Shown here: positions 9,006 through 17,287 of the stretch, in pieces
Position numbering within the stretch: the first letter of the stretch is position 1
How the letters are laid out: every line of letters begins with the position of its first letter
Source of the DNA: Peptoniphilus sp034090345
GTDB taxonomy: Bacteria; Bacillota; Clostridia; Tissierellales; Peptoniphilaceae
DNA: 24,025 nt
Reading direction: 5' to 3'
NCBI RefSeq assembly: GCF_034090345.1
Contig: NZ_JAXDSS010000129.1
Coordinates: forward strand, 1-24,025
Notes under the pieces: generated by a model
Seen by the model: the letters and a program-made list of their open reading frames with translations, nothing else
What the model was told of the DNA's origin: nothing
Database searches by the model: none
Made by a program: the position numbers and the translations under genes

Positions 9006-10432
9006 TGGATAGAGAACTTTATAATAGCCCTTTAAATACCAGATATGCAAGTAGAGAAATGAGTCATATTTTTTCAGATATGGAAAAATTTAAGACATTT
9101 AGAATATTGTGGACAGAACTTGCAAAAGCTGAAATGGAACTCGGATTAGGTATTTCATTAGATCAAATTAAAGAATTAGAAGAAAATATAGATAATATAG
9201 ACTTTGAAAAAGCTGCTGAATATGAAAAAGAACTTAGACACGATGTAATGGCACACGTAAAAGCTTATGGGGATGTGGCAAAGAGTGCAGCAGGGATAAT
9301 ACACCTTGGGGCTACAAGCTGTTATGTAAATGACAACACAGATATAATAGTTATGAGAAGAGCTTTAAAGCTAGTGGCTAAAAAACTTGCGGTATTGATA
9401 AAAAATATATCTGAATTTGCTGAAAAATATAAGGGCTTACCTACACTTGGCTATACTCATTACCAACCGGCACAGCTAGTTACAGTTGGGAAAAGGGCAA
9501 CTCTTTGGATTCAAGATTTTTTAATCGATTTAGAAGAAATTGAATACAGAATACAAAATCTTAAACTTAGAGGAGTAAAGGGCACAACTGGAACTCAAGC
9601 TTCATTTTTAGAATTATTTGATGGAAATCATGAAAAAGTTAAAGAACTTGAAAAGAAAATAGTAAACTCACTTGGATTTACAAGTGCTATTTCAGTTTCA
9701 GGACAGACTTATACAAGAAAAGTAGATTTTCAAATTTTACAAGCTCTATCACAAATAGCTCAGTCAGCTCATAAAATGACTAATGATATACGACTTTTAC
9801 AAAATTTAAAAGAAGTAGAAGAACCTTTTGAGAAGAATCAAATAGGTTCTTCTGCAATGGCATATAAGAGAAATCCGATGAGAAGTGAGAGAATAGCATC
9901 ATTGTCAAAATATGTAATAAACATAGCGCAAAATCCTGCAATGGTTGAAGCGACACAATGGTTTGAAAGAACTTTAGACGATTCAGCAAATAAGAGACTT
10001 TCAATTCCCGAAGGATTTTTGGCGACAGATGCAATCTTGGATATAGCTATAAATGTTACAAGCGGGCTTGTAGTAAATGAAAAAGTTATAGAAAGACACG
10101 TTGAACAAGAACTTCCTTTTATGGCAACTGAGAATATATTGATGGAAGCGGTAAAAAGAGGGGGAAATAGACAAGAACTTCATGAAAAAATAAGACAGTA
10201 CTCCATGATAGCTGCGAGTCGAGTAAAAGATGAAGGAAAAGATAATAACTTATTAGAACTACTAGCGAAGGATAAAGATTTTTCGATTACAGAAGATGAC
10301 ATTAAAAATATTTTAAATCCTGTGAATTATATAGGCAGAAGTGAAAAACAAGTTGAAGAATTTTTAAAAGAGATTGTAAATTTTGCAATATTAGATTATG
10401 ATACAAAATATAGAGTTAAATTAAAAGTTTAA
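9005..10432 (+). CDS. purB: Adenylosuccinate lyase
   Basis: A 475-residue fumarase/aspartase superfamily enzyme. It removes fumarate twice in purine synthesis, from SAICAR and from adenylosuccinate. The superfamily signature SSAMAYKRNPMRSE lies at residues 282-295, on the flexible loop that carries the catalytic serine. TSCYVNDNTD and GYTHYQPAQ mark the other two conserved active-site regions. The length matches the longer clostridial/eukaryote-like PurB form. The ATG overlaps the purL stop (TAATG) with AAGGAGAAA as its ribosome binding site. I see no clear terminator right after it. The next feature is a decayed purine permease whose strong terminator at 11185-11236 may once have ended the operon. 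Confidence 0.97.
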   Translation: MDRELYNSPLNTRYASREMSHIFSDMEKFKTFRILWTELAKAEMELGLGISLDQIKELEENIDNIDFEKAAEYEKELRHDVMAHVKAYGDVAKSAAGIIHLGATSCYVNDNTDIIVMRRALKLVAKKLAVLIKNISEFAEKYKGLPTLGYTHYQPAQLVTVGKRATLWIQDFLIDLEEIEYRIQNLKLRGVKGTTGTQASFLELFDGNHEKVKELEKKIVNSLGFTSAISVSGQTYTRKVDFQILQALSQIAQSAHKMTNDIRLLQNLKEVEEPFEKNQIGSSAMAYKRNPMRSERIASLSKYVINIAQNPAMVEATQWFERTLDDSANKRLSIPEGFLATDAILDIAINVTSGLVVNEKVIERHVEQELPFMATENILMEAVKRGGNRQELHEKIRQYSMIAASRVKDEGKDNNLLELLAKDKDFSITEDDIKNILNPVNYIGRSEKQVEEFLKEIVNFAILDYDTKYRVKLKV

Positions 10433-10470
10433 TATCTATGTATATATAATTTTAAAATAAAGGAATATAA

Positions 10471-11190
10471 CGTAAATACTTTTTTAAATTTATTAGATAA
10501 GTTATTTCGATAGTGTTTTTTTGAGAGAGGAGATTTCGTCTAAAAGAAGCATGGACAGAATTTAAGACAGAAATTTCGGCAGGACTTAAAACTTTATGAC
10601 CAGGTCACATATTTTAGTAGTCATTCCAAATATATTTTCTGATTTAGGAATGGATAGAGGGCTGTATTTACATCTATTGTCATAGTTTTAATTTGATAAT
10701 TGGATTATATAGAATGTGAAGAGAGTCTTTTTTATATGGTATCATTGGCTCAACAGTATTATCTTTAATACTTGTGGAACACTTACAGGAGTTGTTAAAA
10801 AATCTAAGCTATTAAATGAAAAAATGTAATTACCAAATGTAGGTAAGACGTTTTTAGTATATACTGTTGAAACTACAGCCGGAGCATTACTTGGAACAAG
10901 CATAGTTACAACTTCTGTTGAATTTGCAATTGGTATTACAGACGAAGGTATAAATGATTTAACAACTTTGCAATCAGGATTTTTTGATTTTCTTATTTTA
11001 AATAGCTGCTTCAGAAGTTTTTGTAGATAGTTGAATTATTTATGACGTCATCTATATTGGAAGTAGACTTTATAGAAGTGATGCAGTATTTTTAACAATT
11101 TCATATTAAATTATAGATGGAATAAACTTTGTTATCGTGTGGTACACAGTTATGAAGTTATTTGTACGAAGAAGAAAAGAAGTGTTTTAA
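10471..11190 (+). pseudogene. Decayed NCS2 (AzgA-type) purine permease
   Basis: No long frame is open here, but pieces in all three forward frames match the intact NCS2 permease at 12906-14213. In order: FLNLLDKLF, then EFKTEISAGLKT around 10557-10592, then SHILVVIPNIFSDLGMDRG in a shifted frame, then GTLTGVVKKSKLLNE, GKTFLVYTVETTAGALLG and TSVEFAIGITDEG around 10850-10950, and finally SILEVDFIEVMQYF with a C-terminal FVRRRKEVF-stop. The stretch between the first and second halves (about 10670-10780) is far too short, so some 200 central codons are deleted. There are also several frameshifts and in-frame stops. The position right after purB suggests it once imported purines under the same control. 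The 5' boundary is approximate. Confidence 0.85.
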
Positions 11191-11236
11191 TCTAAAAATA
11201 GAGGCCTCAATACGAGCCTCTATTTTTAGATTAAAA
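11185..11236. terminator. Very long perfect inverted repeat, probable bidirectional terminator
   Basis: The arms 11185-11205 and 11216-11236 are perfectly complementary over 21 bp around a 10-nt loop. The inner GC-rich part is GAGGC/GCCTC. The outer part ends in T-rich sequence on both strands, so it can terminate transcription in either direction. It directly follows the decayed permease and separates it from the next gene. Confidence 0.85.
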
Positions 11237-11335
11237 TGTATAATATAAAATCTGAATTTTATAATTTATAATTTTGATGTGATATGATATTATAGTACTT
11301 AGAAAAATGTTTTCTTAAAACATATGGAGGTTAAA

Positions 11336-12352
11336 ATGAATAGAAAGTTGAAAAATGTAATACTATTTGGAATTTTTATTGTAATTCTTTTTTTATCTAC
11401 ATTAACAAAACAGTTTTCAACAGATATTTTATGGAAGCAGGATGAAAATTCTACAAGAGAGTTTCAAGGAATTCTATTTCAAAATCCATCTGATATCACC
11501 AACTTAAGGGTTTCCAGGACTCCGGTTGATGGATATGGTGGAAGACTTATAAAGTATGGTGTTGAATTTTCATACATAGGGGATGGATCTAATTTTAGAA
11601 TTTTAGGAACGCCGGTAAGGCAAGTATTCTTTGAAGCACCGATAGAAGTAAAATATAGCGTAGCTAATTTAAAAGGTGATTATGATAAGATAAGTAATAT
11701 GCTGTTTAATGAAAAATTGTCATTAAAACTTCCGCTTGATTCTAAAGAAACTAATCTTAAAGCTAAATCTGAAATAAGAGTTAAGCTTGATTCAAATGTT
11801 GAAAGCTATAATTTCTCGTTGTACTATGAGCCAATGGACATAAAATACAGACAAGAGGATGTTATATCCAGAACTTCAGTATTTTTGACAAATGCTAAAG
11901 TGGATAAGTTTACAAATTCACAAAAAGTCACTGATGCACAAAATATATCTTTTTCAGATTCAGGATTTACAGTAAATGCACAAGAGTTTAAAGATAACGC
12001 TAAGCTATCCGGAATAACTATAGTGAATAATTTGGCTAGAATAATATTTATAGTGTCCACACTTTTAGTACTAGCACTTATTTGGCTAGATAAAAAGAAT
12101 GTATTATCACTTAATATTTTGTTGACTATGTTGATGATTCTTACATTCTATAGATTATTAGATATGGGAGTTACTTCACTAGGAGCGCTTTTAATAATGC
12201 CTATAATAGGATATATATCAACTTGTATAGCAAGACTTATGGGCAAGGATACAATTCACTTGACAACAAAAGAATTAAAACAAAATTTAGCTTATACAAT
12301 AATATTTTTTATAGTAATACTTATTGTGATAATAATACCTAGAGCAATTTAA
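11336..12352 (+). CDS. Membrane protein of unknown function with large extracytoplasmic domain
   Basis: A 338-residue protein that I do not recognise. Residues 8-24 form one hydrophobic helix (a signal-anchor, no lipobox or clear cleavage site). About 200 mostly polar residues rich in beta-type patterns follow and should lie outside the membrane. Four more hydrophobic segments follow at roughly 226-247, 252-274, 277-298 and 316-334. A short charged loop (KDTIHLTTKELKQN) sits before the last helix. The layout is one helix, an outer domain, then a four-helix bundle; it has no catalytic motif I can name. I chose the ATG at 11336, which follows ATGGAGGTTAAA; the in-frame ATG at 11324 lies within the ribosome binding site. 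It is flanked by terminators on both sides, so it is probably monocistronic. Confidence 0.75.
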   Translation: MNRKLKNVILFGIFIVILFLSTLTKQFSTDILWKQDENSTREFQGILFQNPSDITNLRVSRTPVDGYGGRLIKYGVEFSYIGDGSNFRILGTPVRQVFFEAPIEVKYSVANLKGDYDKISNMLFNEKLSLKLPLDSKETNLKAKSEIRVKLDSNVESYNFSLYYEPMDIKYRQEDVISRTSVFLTNAKVDKFTNSQKVTDAQNISFSDSGFTVNAQEFKDNAKLSGITIVNNLARIIFIVSTLLVLALIWLDKKNVLSLNILLTMLMILTFYRLLDMGVTSLGALLIMPIIGYISTCIARLMGKDTIHLTTKELKQNLAYTIIFFIVILIVIIIPRAI

Positions 12353-12390
12353 AATTTAGCACTGATAAGTAAGTGTTCAGAATGAAGACA

Positions 12391-12418
12391 AACCCAGGAA
12401 AAATCTCCTGGGTTTTCT
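12391..12418 (+). terminator. Intrinsic terminator after the membrane protein gene
   Basis: A 9-bp perfect stem AACCCAGGA (12391-12399) / TCCTGGGTT (12406-12414) with loop AAAATC is followed by a short T-rich tail. Confidence 0.85.
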
Positions 12419-12419
12419 A

Positions 12420-12835
12420 ATATTATTAAATTTTTAATGAATGTTATAATATCTGGGCTGATTGTTTCTGTTTAACTGCTCATTAAATTTTTACATCAGA
12501 AAATTATTATCCATTTGATATTGTAATTTAAGTTTAAAATTAATGTTCTTAAAAGTCTCAAGAAAAAATTGTTTTCTAAATTCTGGTATTCATTAAAAGT
12601 TACTAAAAGTGGTGCTATAGAAAGTTTTTACACATTTTGAAATACCATCTTTTAAAATAGAAATAAAATTTAAAAACGTAAACAAAATTAAAAATAATCC
12701 ATTTTTAGATATTATAATTAAATTTTTAAATAAGCATAGTTATTAACAAATAATAAATTAAATAAAGGACATAGATAAAAGAGTATAGTATATATTTAAC
12801 ACTCGATAAAGTGATAAATTAATAAAAATAATTTA
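12420..12835. other. About 400 nt of AT-rich DNA without a recognisable gene
   Basis: I see no ORF with a ribosome binding site, no long inverted repeat and no purine riboswitch core in this stretch, although adenine salvage genes follow. All frames carry dense stops. It may be the remains of a lost gene, but no fragment on either strand could be matched with confidence. Confidence 0.5.
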
Positions 12836-12864
12836 TTTACAAAATAGATGGAAAGTAATAAAAT
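12836..12864 (+). promoter_or_regulatory. Putative sigma-A promoter of the adenine salvage operon
   Basis: TTTACA (12836-12841) and TAAAAT (12859-12864) are 17 bp apart, about 42 nt before the permease ATG. The resulting leader of about 35 nt would be too short for a purine riboswitch, which agrees with not seeing one. Confidence 0.5.
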
Positions 12865-12905
12865 ATTATATAAGAAATCGTTTTATTTAATTATGGAGGT
12901 TATTA

Positions 12906-14213
12906 ATGAAAAAATCAGATTTTTTGGACAGGCTATTTGATTTATCGGGTAGGAATACTTCTGTAAAAACTGAAGTTTTTGCAGGAATTACAACATTTAT
13001 GACTATAGCTTATATTTTAGCTGTTATACCCGGTAATTTAAGTGAAACGGGGATACCAAGAGGTGCTGTGTTCACGGCAACAATTATAAGTACTATTTTT
13101 GCAACATTAATAGCTGGGTTATATGCTAATTTACCATTTGTGTTTAGTACATTATTGGGATTTGATTCATTTTTTGTATTTTCAATTGTATTTGGAATGG
13201 GAAAAAGTTGGCAATTTGCTTTAACATCAGTTTTAATAGCCGGGATAATCTTAACAATACTTACAATTTTTAAAGTACGTATAACATTAAGCAATGTTAT
13301 ACCTATGAATTTAAAAATTGCAATGGTTGTTGGACTCGGTCTATTCGTAACATTTATAGGTTTAAAGAATGCCGGTATTGTAGAAGCAGGGGGAGCTATT
13401 TTAAAAATAGGAGATATAACAAAGCCTGAGGCTTTATTAGCTTTGTTTGGGATTATTGTACTTTCTGCTATGAATTATTTTAAAATAAAAGGTTCTTTCT
13501 TGATTACAATAATAGGAAGTACGGTGGTAGCAATTGTTACAGGGATAACATCTTTACCGGAGAATATTGTAAGCTTGCCGCCTTCTTTTATGCCAACTGC
13601 TTTTAAATTTGTAGGAACTGAAGAAATTTTTACTACAGACATGGCTGTATGTGTATTCGTTTTCATTTTCATGTCTATTTTTAACAATATAGGAACTGTA
13701 ACAGGCCTTTCAATAAAAGCGGGATTAACAGATGAAAATAATGAAGCAAAAGATATGAATAAATCTTTTCTAGTAGATTCTTTAGGAACAATTGTAGCGG
13801 GGTGTTTAGGAACAAGTGTTGTGGGAACAACATTAGAAACTTCAGCCGGCATAGAAGAGGGAGGGCGAACGGGACTTATGGCAGTGACAAGTGCATTAAT
13901 GTTTGTACTCGCATTATTTTTTAGCCCACTATTTTTAATAGTACCAAGTGCTGCTATAACTCCGGTTCTCGTAACAGTTGGATTGTCAATGACAAGTGCA
14001 GTAAAAGCTATAGATTTTGATAATATAACAGAAGCTATACCTGCATTTTTAACCTTTATAATAATTCCTCTTACTTACAGTATTGCGGATGGTATTATGA
14101 TAGGAATTTTATCTTATGTAGTATTAAATATTATAACTGGTAAATTTAAACAAATATCTTTACCAATGTATGCTATGGGAATTTTGTCTTTAGTTAAAAT
14201 GTTATTTTTATAA
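12906..14213 (+). CDS. NCS2-family purine permease (AzgA-like)
   Basis: A 435-residue polytopic membrane protein, the usual length of AzgA-type adenine/guanine/hypoxanthine permeases. Family landmarks are TEVFAGITTFMTIAYILAV near the N-terminus, GIPRGAVFTAT in the first repeat, FGMGKSWQFAL, and TLETSAGIEEGGRTGL in the second repeat. Two positions depart from what I recall of the family: GFDSFF where GLNAFF is typical, and FNNIGT where FDTxGT is typical. This may signal altered specificity. The start follows TATGGAGGTTATTA. Adenine deaminase begins 10 nt after its stop, so adenine (or a related purine base) is the likely cargo; this is inferred from context. A decayed homologue lies 1.7 kb upstream. 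Confidence 0.88.
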   Translation: MKKSDFLDRLFDLSGRNTSVKTEVFAGITTFMTIAYILAVIPGNLSETGIPRGAVFTATIISTIFATLIAGLYANLPFVFSTLLGFDSFFVFSIVFGMGKSWQFALTSVLIAGIILTILTIFKVRITLSNVIPMNLKIAMVVGLGLFVTFIGLKNAGIVEAGGAILKIGDITKPEALLALFGIIVLSAMNYFKIKGSFLITIIGSTVVAIVTGITSLPENIVSLPPSFMPTAFKFVGTEEIFTTDMAVCVFVFIFMSIFNNIGTVTGLSIKAGLTDENNEAKDMNKSFLVDSLGTIVAGCLGTSVVGTTLETSAGIEEGGRTGLMAVTSALMFVLALFFSPLFLIVPSAAITPVLVTVGLSMTSAVKAIDFDNITEAIPAFLTFIIIPLTYSIADGIMIGILSYVVLNIITGKFKQISLPMYAMGILSLVKMLFL

Positions 14214-14223
14214 GGAGAGAGAA

Positions 14224-15915
14224 ATGTTAAAGAGTGATATGAAAGCGGATTTGATAATAAAAGATGTCAAAGTAATAGATGTATTTCAAAATGAAATTTA
14301 CAAGGGAAATGTAGCAGTGAAGAATGGAAAAATTATTGGCATTGGAGATTATGAAGATGCAGATGAGATTGTAGATGCAAAAGGATCCTACCTATCACCA
14401 ACTATGACTGACGGACACGTGCACATAGAGTCTTCTATGGTATCTCCAGCTGAATTTTTAAAATGTTTAGTTGCAAGAGGAGTTTCAACTATAATAGCAG
14501 ATCCACATGAGATAGCAAATGTGTGTGGGCTTGATGGGCTTGAATACATAATAGATGAAACAAAAGATCTACCGGCACATGTATATGTAATGTTGCCATC
14601 ATGCGTTCCATGTACACCATTTGAAACAAGTGGAGCTATTTTAAAAGCTTGCGATTATAAAGAGATGATAAATGACCCGAGAGTTTTGGGGTTAGGAGAA
14701 ATGATGGATTTTGTTGGAACAGTAAATCGATCAGAAGACATCTTGGAAAAAATTGACTTGGCTAAAAATAGCAATAAGGTAGTAGATGGACACGCCCCGC
14801 TTTTATCAGGAAAGGCGTTGGACGATTATGTATTAGCTGGTATTTTAACAGACCATGAGTGTTCAGCTGTAGATGAAATGAAAGAAAAGATTCGCCGAGG
14901 AATGTACATTCAATTAAGAGAAGGTACAGCTGCTAAAAATTTAGAAGCACTGATAAAAGGAGTTACAAAAGATAACATAAGTCGTTGTTTCTTCTGTACA
15001 GATGATAGACATCCGGAAGACTTGTTAAAAGATGGAAATGTAGATAACAATGTGAGAAAAGCAATTAAATTGGGGATGGAACCTTTAGATGCAATTAAAA
15101 TGGCAACTTTAAATCCGGCTCAGTGTTACAAAATGGAAAATTCAGGGGCAATTGCACCGGGGTATGTTGCAGATTTCTTTTTATTCGATGATTTGAATAA
15201 CATAAACGCAAAAGCAGTTTTCATTGGAGGCAAGAAAGTAGCAGAAGATGGAAAAGTAATAGTAGATTTTCCACAAAAACTTTCTCCAAAGGTACTTTCA
15301 AAAATGAATATAAGAGATTTTAAATTAGAAGATTTAAAACTTAGATTGAATTCAAACAGAGTCCATGTAATTGAAATGGAAAAAGAATCACTTTTAACTA
15401 AGAAAATCATCTGTGATGTAGATGTGAAAGATGGTTACTTCGAATACTCAGATGACGGAATAAGAAAAATAGTGGTAATTGAAAGACACACCGGAAATTC
15501 TGCAATAGCAATAGGATTGATAAAGGGATATGATATAAAAAATGCCGCTGTTGGAACTACAATAGCACACGATAGCCATAATTTAGTTGTTATTGGGGAC
15601 AATGATGAAGATATGCTAAACGTAATAAAGAAAATAGATGAGATGAGTGGTGGAATGGCAATATCTTCAAATGGAAAATTAGAAGGGTCTTTAAGACTTG
15701 ATATAGCAGGCATTATGAGTAGTAAATCAATGACAGAAGTACATGAAGACATCAAGAAATTATTAGAAAAAGCAAAAGAGCTTGGAGTAGGAGATGGAAT
15801 AGATCCATTTATGACTCTTGGATTTATGGCTTTACCGGTTATACCGGATATAAAGATGACAGACAAAGGATTGTTTGATGTAAATGAGTTTAAACACATT
15901 CCTTTAGAAGTTTAA
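14224..15915 (+). CDS. ade: Adenine deaminase
   Basis: A 563-residue amidohydrolase that converts adenine to hypoxanthine and ammonia, letting the cell use imported adenine for all purines. The N-terminus has the cap-domain start and the metal-binding DGHVHIESSM motif (D63, H65, H67). CFFCTDDRHPEDLLKDGNVD follows, with D260, D261 and H263 in the expected active-site segment. The C-terminal half carries the HTGN and HDSHNLVVIGDN motifs typical of bacterial Ade, and GGMAISSNG beyond them. The full length matches the family. The ATG follows AAGGAGAGAGA, and the gene is 10 nt behind the permease with a terminator after it, so the pair forms a two-gene salvage operon. Confidence 0.95.
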   Translation: MLKSDMKADLIIKDVKVIDVFQNEIYKGNVAVKNGKIIGIGDYEDADEIVDAKGSYLSPTMTDGHVHIESSMVSPAEFLKCLVARGVSTIIADPHEIANVCGLDGLEYIIDETKDLPAHVYVMLPSCVPCTPFETSGAILKACDYKEMINDPRVLGLGEMMDFVGTVNRSEDILEKIDLAKNSNKVVDGHAPLLSGKALDDYVLAGILTDHECSAVDEMKEKIRRGMYIQLREGTAAKNLEALIKGVTKDNISRCFFCTDDRHPEDLLKDGNVDNNVRKAIKLGMEPLDAIKMATLNPAQCYKMENSGAIAPGYVADFFLFDDLNNINAKAVFIGGKKVAEDGKVIVDFPQKLSPKVLSKMNIRDFKLEDLKLRLNSNRVHVIEMEKESLLTKKIICDVDVKDGYFEYSDDGIRKIVVIERHTGNSAIAIGLIKGYDIKNAAVGTTIAHDSHNLVVIGDNDEDMLNVIKKIDEMSGGMAISSNGKLEGSLRLDIAGIMSSKSMTEVHEDIKKLLEKAKELGVGDGIDPFMTLGFMALPVIPDIKMTDKGLFDVNEFKHIPLEV

Positions 15916-15930
15916 AAGTTAATAAATTAG

Positions 15931-15955
15931 AAAGTGCTTTTAGTAGCACTTTTTA
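15931..15955 (+). terminator. Intrinsic terminator after adenine deaminase
   Basis: An 8-bp perfect stem AAAGTGCT (15931-15938) / AGCACTTT (15945-15952) with loop TTTAGT runs into T residues. Confidence 0.85.
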
Positions 15956-15970
15956 TTTTGCAAATTTTCA

Positions 15971-16022
15971 TTGACAAGTAAACTTGGCGGGGATATAATT
16001 CAATTACCAAGTAAACTTGTCA
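15971..16022 (+). promoter_or_regulatory. Promoter embedded in a double palindromic operator
   Basis: A consensus promoter TTGACA (15971-15976), 17-bp spacer, TATAAT (15994-15999) is overlaid by two identical copies of CAAGTAAACTTG, at 15975-15986 and 16008-16019. Each is a 5-bp inverted repeat with AA in the centre. The two copies also sit head-to-head: TGACAAGTAAACTTGG at 15972-15987 and CCAAGTAAACTTGTCA at 16007-16022 are complementary except for the central two bases. One operator overlaps the -35, the other the start region, with 33 bp between them (about three helical turns). This is the layout of a tight repressor site. The likely binder is the XRE protein at the end of the operon. Confidence 0.85.
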
Positions 16023-16034
16023 GGAGGTATTAAA

Positions 16035-16358
16035 ATGTTAAAAGAAGAAATACTTAAAAAGAGTAGAGATGAAAATTTTGATGAAGCAAAAGAAAGTTAT
16101 TCAATGCAAGGTCTAAAAACAGGTTTCAATTTGATGTCTTTAGTATTTGTGTTAATTTATGTTTCATGTGCTATAAGAGGAAAAGATGTAGTTTGGAGAG
16201 AAGCTATTCTTGGAATGTATCTGATATTTGTCTCATCTCAAGGCTATACATTATATAGATTTAATAGACAAAAATTTTATTTATTTCAATTTTTAGTAGC
16301 TTTAATGCCGGCAGTGATTTTAATTTTAGCTACTCTGTATTGGATATGGTTGAAATAA
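16035..16358 (+). CDS. Small three-helix membrane protein, DUF6442-like (paralogue 1)
   Basis: A 107-residue protein with a charged N-terminal stretch (MLKEEILKKSRDENFDEAKE) followed by three hydrophobic helices at about residues 30-46, 55-73 and 80-103. The opening E-E-I-L-K-K-x-R-D-x-N pattern recurs in the next two genes. I believe this matches the small membrane proteins annotated as DUF6442, usually found beside XRE regulators; that is from memory. No catalytic residues are evident. I chose the ATG at 16035 after CAGGAGGTATTAAA rather than the upstream in-frame alternative at 16017, which lies in the operator. It is the first gene after the palindromic promoter. Confidence 0.75.
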   Translation: MLKEEILKKSRDENFDEAKESYSMQGLKTGFNLMSLVFVLIYVSCAIRGKDVVWREAILGMYLIFVSSQGYTLYRFNRQKFYLFQFLVALMPAVILILATLYWIWLK

Positions 16359-16372
16359 CTTAGGAGGTTACA

Positions 16373-16684
16373 ATGGATATAGAAGAAATATTAAAAAAGA
16401 ACAGAGACAACAAAGAAGATGAAGGAACGGGAAATGTACACACTAGAGGATTGAAATTAGGATATAAAACATTTACATTGTTAGTTATATTTTTTATTGT
16501 ATTTAATATTTTTACAGGGCAAACAAGTTATGCAATACAATCTATATTTTGTGGAGTTATAGCGGCTGAATATTATGAAAAGTATAAATTTTCAAAAGAA
16601 AAAATTTTTTTAGCAGTGTTTATTTTAAGCTGTATCGCATTCATAGTATTGTTACTAAACCATGTAAAGTATATTTTGTCATAG
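16373..16684 (+). CDS. Small three-helix membrane protein, DUF6442-like (paralogue 2)
   Basis: A 103-residue paralogue of its neighbours. It opens with MDIEEILKKNRDNKEDEGTG, then has hydrophobic helices at about 30-48, 51-68 and 77-95. The shared N-terminal motif and the HTRGLKLGYK segment just before helix 1 (QGLKTGFN in paralogue 1) show common ancestry. The ATG follows TTAGGAGGTTACA, 14 nt after the previous stop. The function is unknown; a helix-bundle membrane subunit acting with the other two is possible but is inferred only from the tandem arrangement. Confidence 0.72.
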   Translation: MDIEEILKKNRDNKEDEGTGNVHTRGLKLGYKTFTLLVIFFIVFNIFTGQTSYAIQSIFCGVIAAEYYEKYKFSKEKIFLAVFILSCIAFIVLLLNHVKYILS

Positions 16685-16694
16685 AGGTGAGGGT

Positions 16695-17018
16695 ATGAAT
16701 AAAGATGAAGTATTAAATAAATATAAAAAAGAAAATACATTTGGTGATGAGAGAGAAAGAAGTCTTAAACTAAAGAGTTATGAATTGGGAACAATTTTTG
16801 CAAGTATAGCTTTTATAATTGTGTGGATTGTTGGAAGATATAAAAATTTAGATATTTCTCAAGCTACTTTTGTATTTATGGCGACAATAGTTGGTAGATT
16901 TGTTTCAAAGTTATATAATAAAAATTATAGTGGTAATTTTGAAAAAACATCATATATTTTAGTGATAGTTGGCGGGTTAATTTTATTTTTTTCACAAATA
17001 GTGGATTGGTTGAGATAA
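16695..17018 (+). CDS. Small three-helix membrane protein, DUF6442-like (paralogue 3)
   Basis: A 107-residue protein with the same plan: charged start MNKDEVLNKYKKENTFGDE, then hydrophobic helices at about 32-47, 54-72 and 83-103. The GDERER segment is closer to the wider DUF6442-like pattern than the other two copies, so this may be the oldest copy. The start follows TAGAGGTGAGGGT, 10 nt after the previous gene. The stop overlaps the start of the XRE regulator gene (TAATG), so membrane protein and regulator are translationally coupled. Confidence 0.72.
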   Translation: MNKDEVLNKYKKENTFGDERERSLKLKSYELGTIFASIAFIIVWIVGRYKNLDISQATFVFMATIVGRFVSKLYNKNYSGNFEKTSYILVIVGGLILFFSQIVDWLR

Positions 17019-17224
17019 TGGACGAAAGCTTAAAGTTAAAAAACAATTTAAAAGAGATAAGAGCAGAAAAGAAAATGTCACAACAAAATTTAGCTGATAT
17101 TGTTGGCGTTTCAAGAAATACTATAAGTTCAATTGAAACAGGACAATTTAACCCAACGGCAAAATTAGCACTTATAATATGTATTGCACTTGATAAAAAA
17201 TTTGAAGAAATATTTTATTTTTAA
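17018..17224 (+). CDS. XRE-family helix-turn-helix regulator (YgzD-like, small)
   Basis: A 68-residue protein that is almost entirely one HTH_3 domain: LKEIRAEKKMSQQNLADIVG, then VSRNTISSIETGQFNPT, ending in KKFEEIFYF. This C-terminus is typical of the short Firmicute XRE regulators that accompany small membrane proteins. Recognition helix residues S-R-N-T-I-S-S-I-E are clear. I chose the ATG at 17018, which overlaps the TAA of the previous gene; the in-frame TTG at 17006 has no ribosome binding site. No strong site precedes the ATG either, so it depends on coupling. It probably binds the CAAGTAAACTTG operators at the head of its own operon. Confidence 0.88.
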   Translation: MDESLKLKNNLKEIRAEKKMSQQNLADIVGVSRNTISSIETGQFNPTAKLALIICIALDKKFEEIFYF

Positions 17225-17287
17225 TATCAATAAGAGAGGGACTGTTGTAAAATGTCCAAAAGAAAAACGAATAGCGGAATGAGCTGA

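Noticed and set aside
12420..12905. Adenine riboswitch or decayed transposase before the adenine permease
   Set aside because: No aptamer core is visible, and the predicted leader is only about 35 nt. Translated fragments on both strands do not match any family I can name.
15435..15899. 154-codon minus-strand ORF inside adenine deaminase
   Set aside because: A shadow of a conserved gene on the other strand, with serine/isoleucine-rich composition and no ribosome binding site. The same applies to 13475-13852 inside the NCS2 permease.
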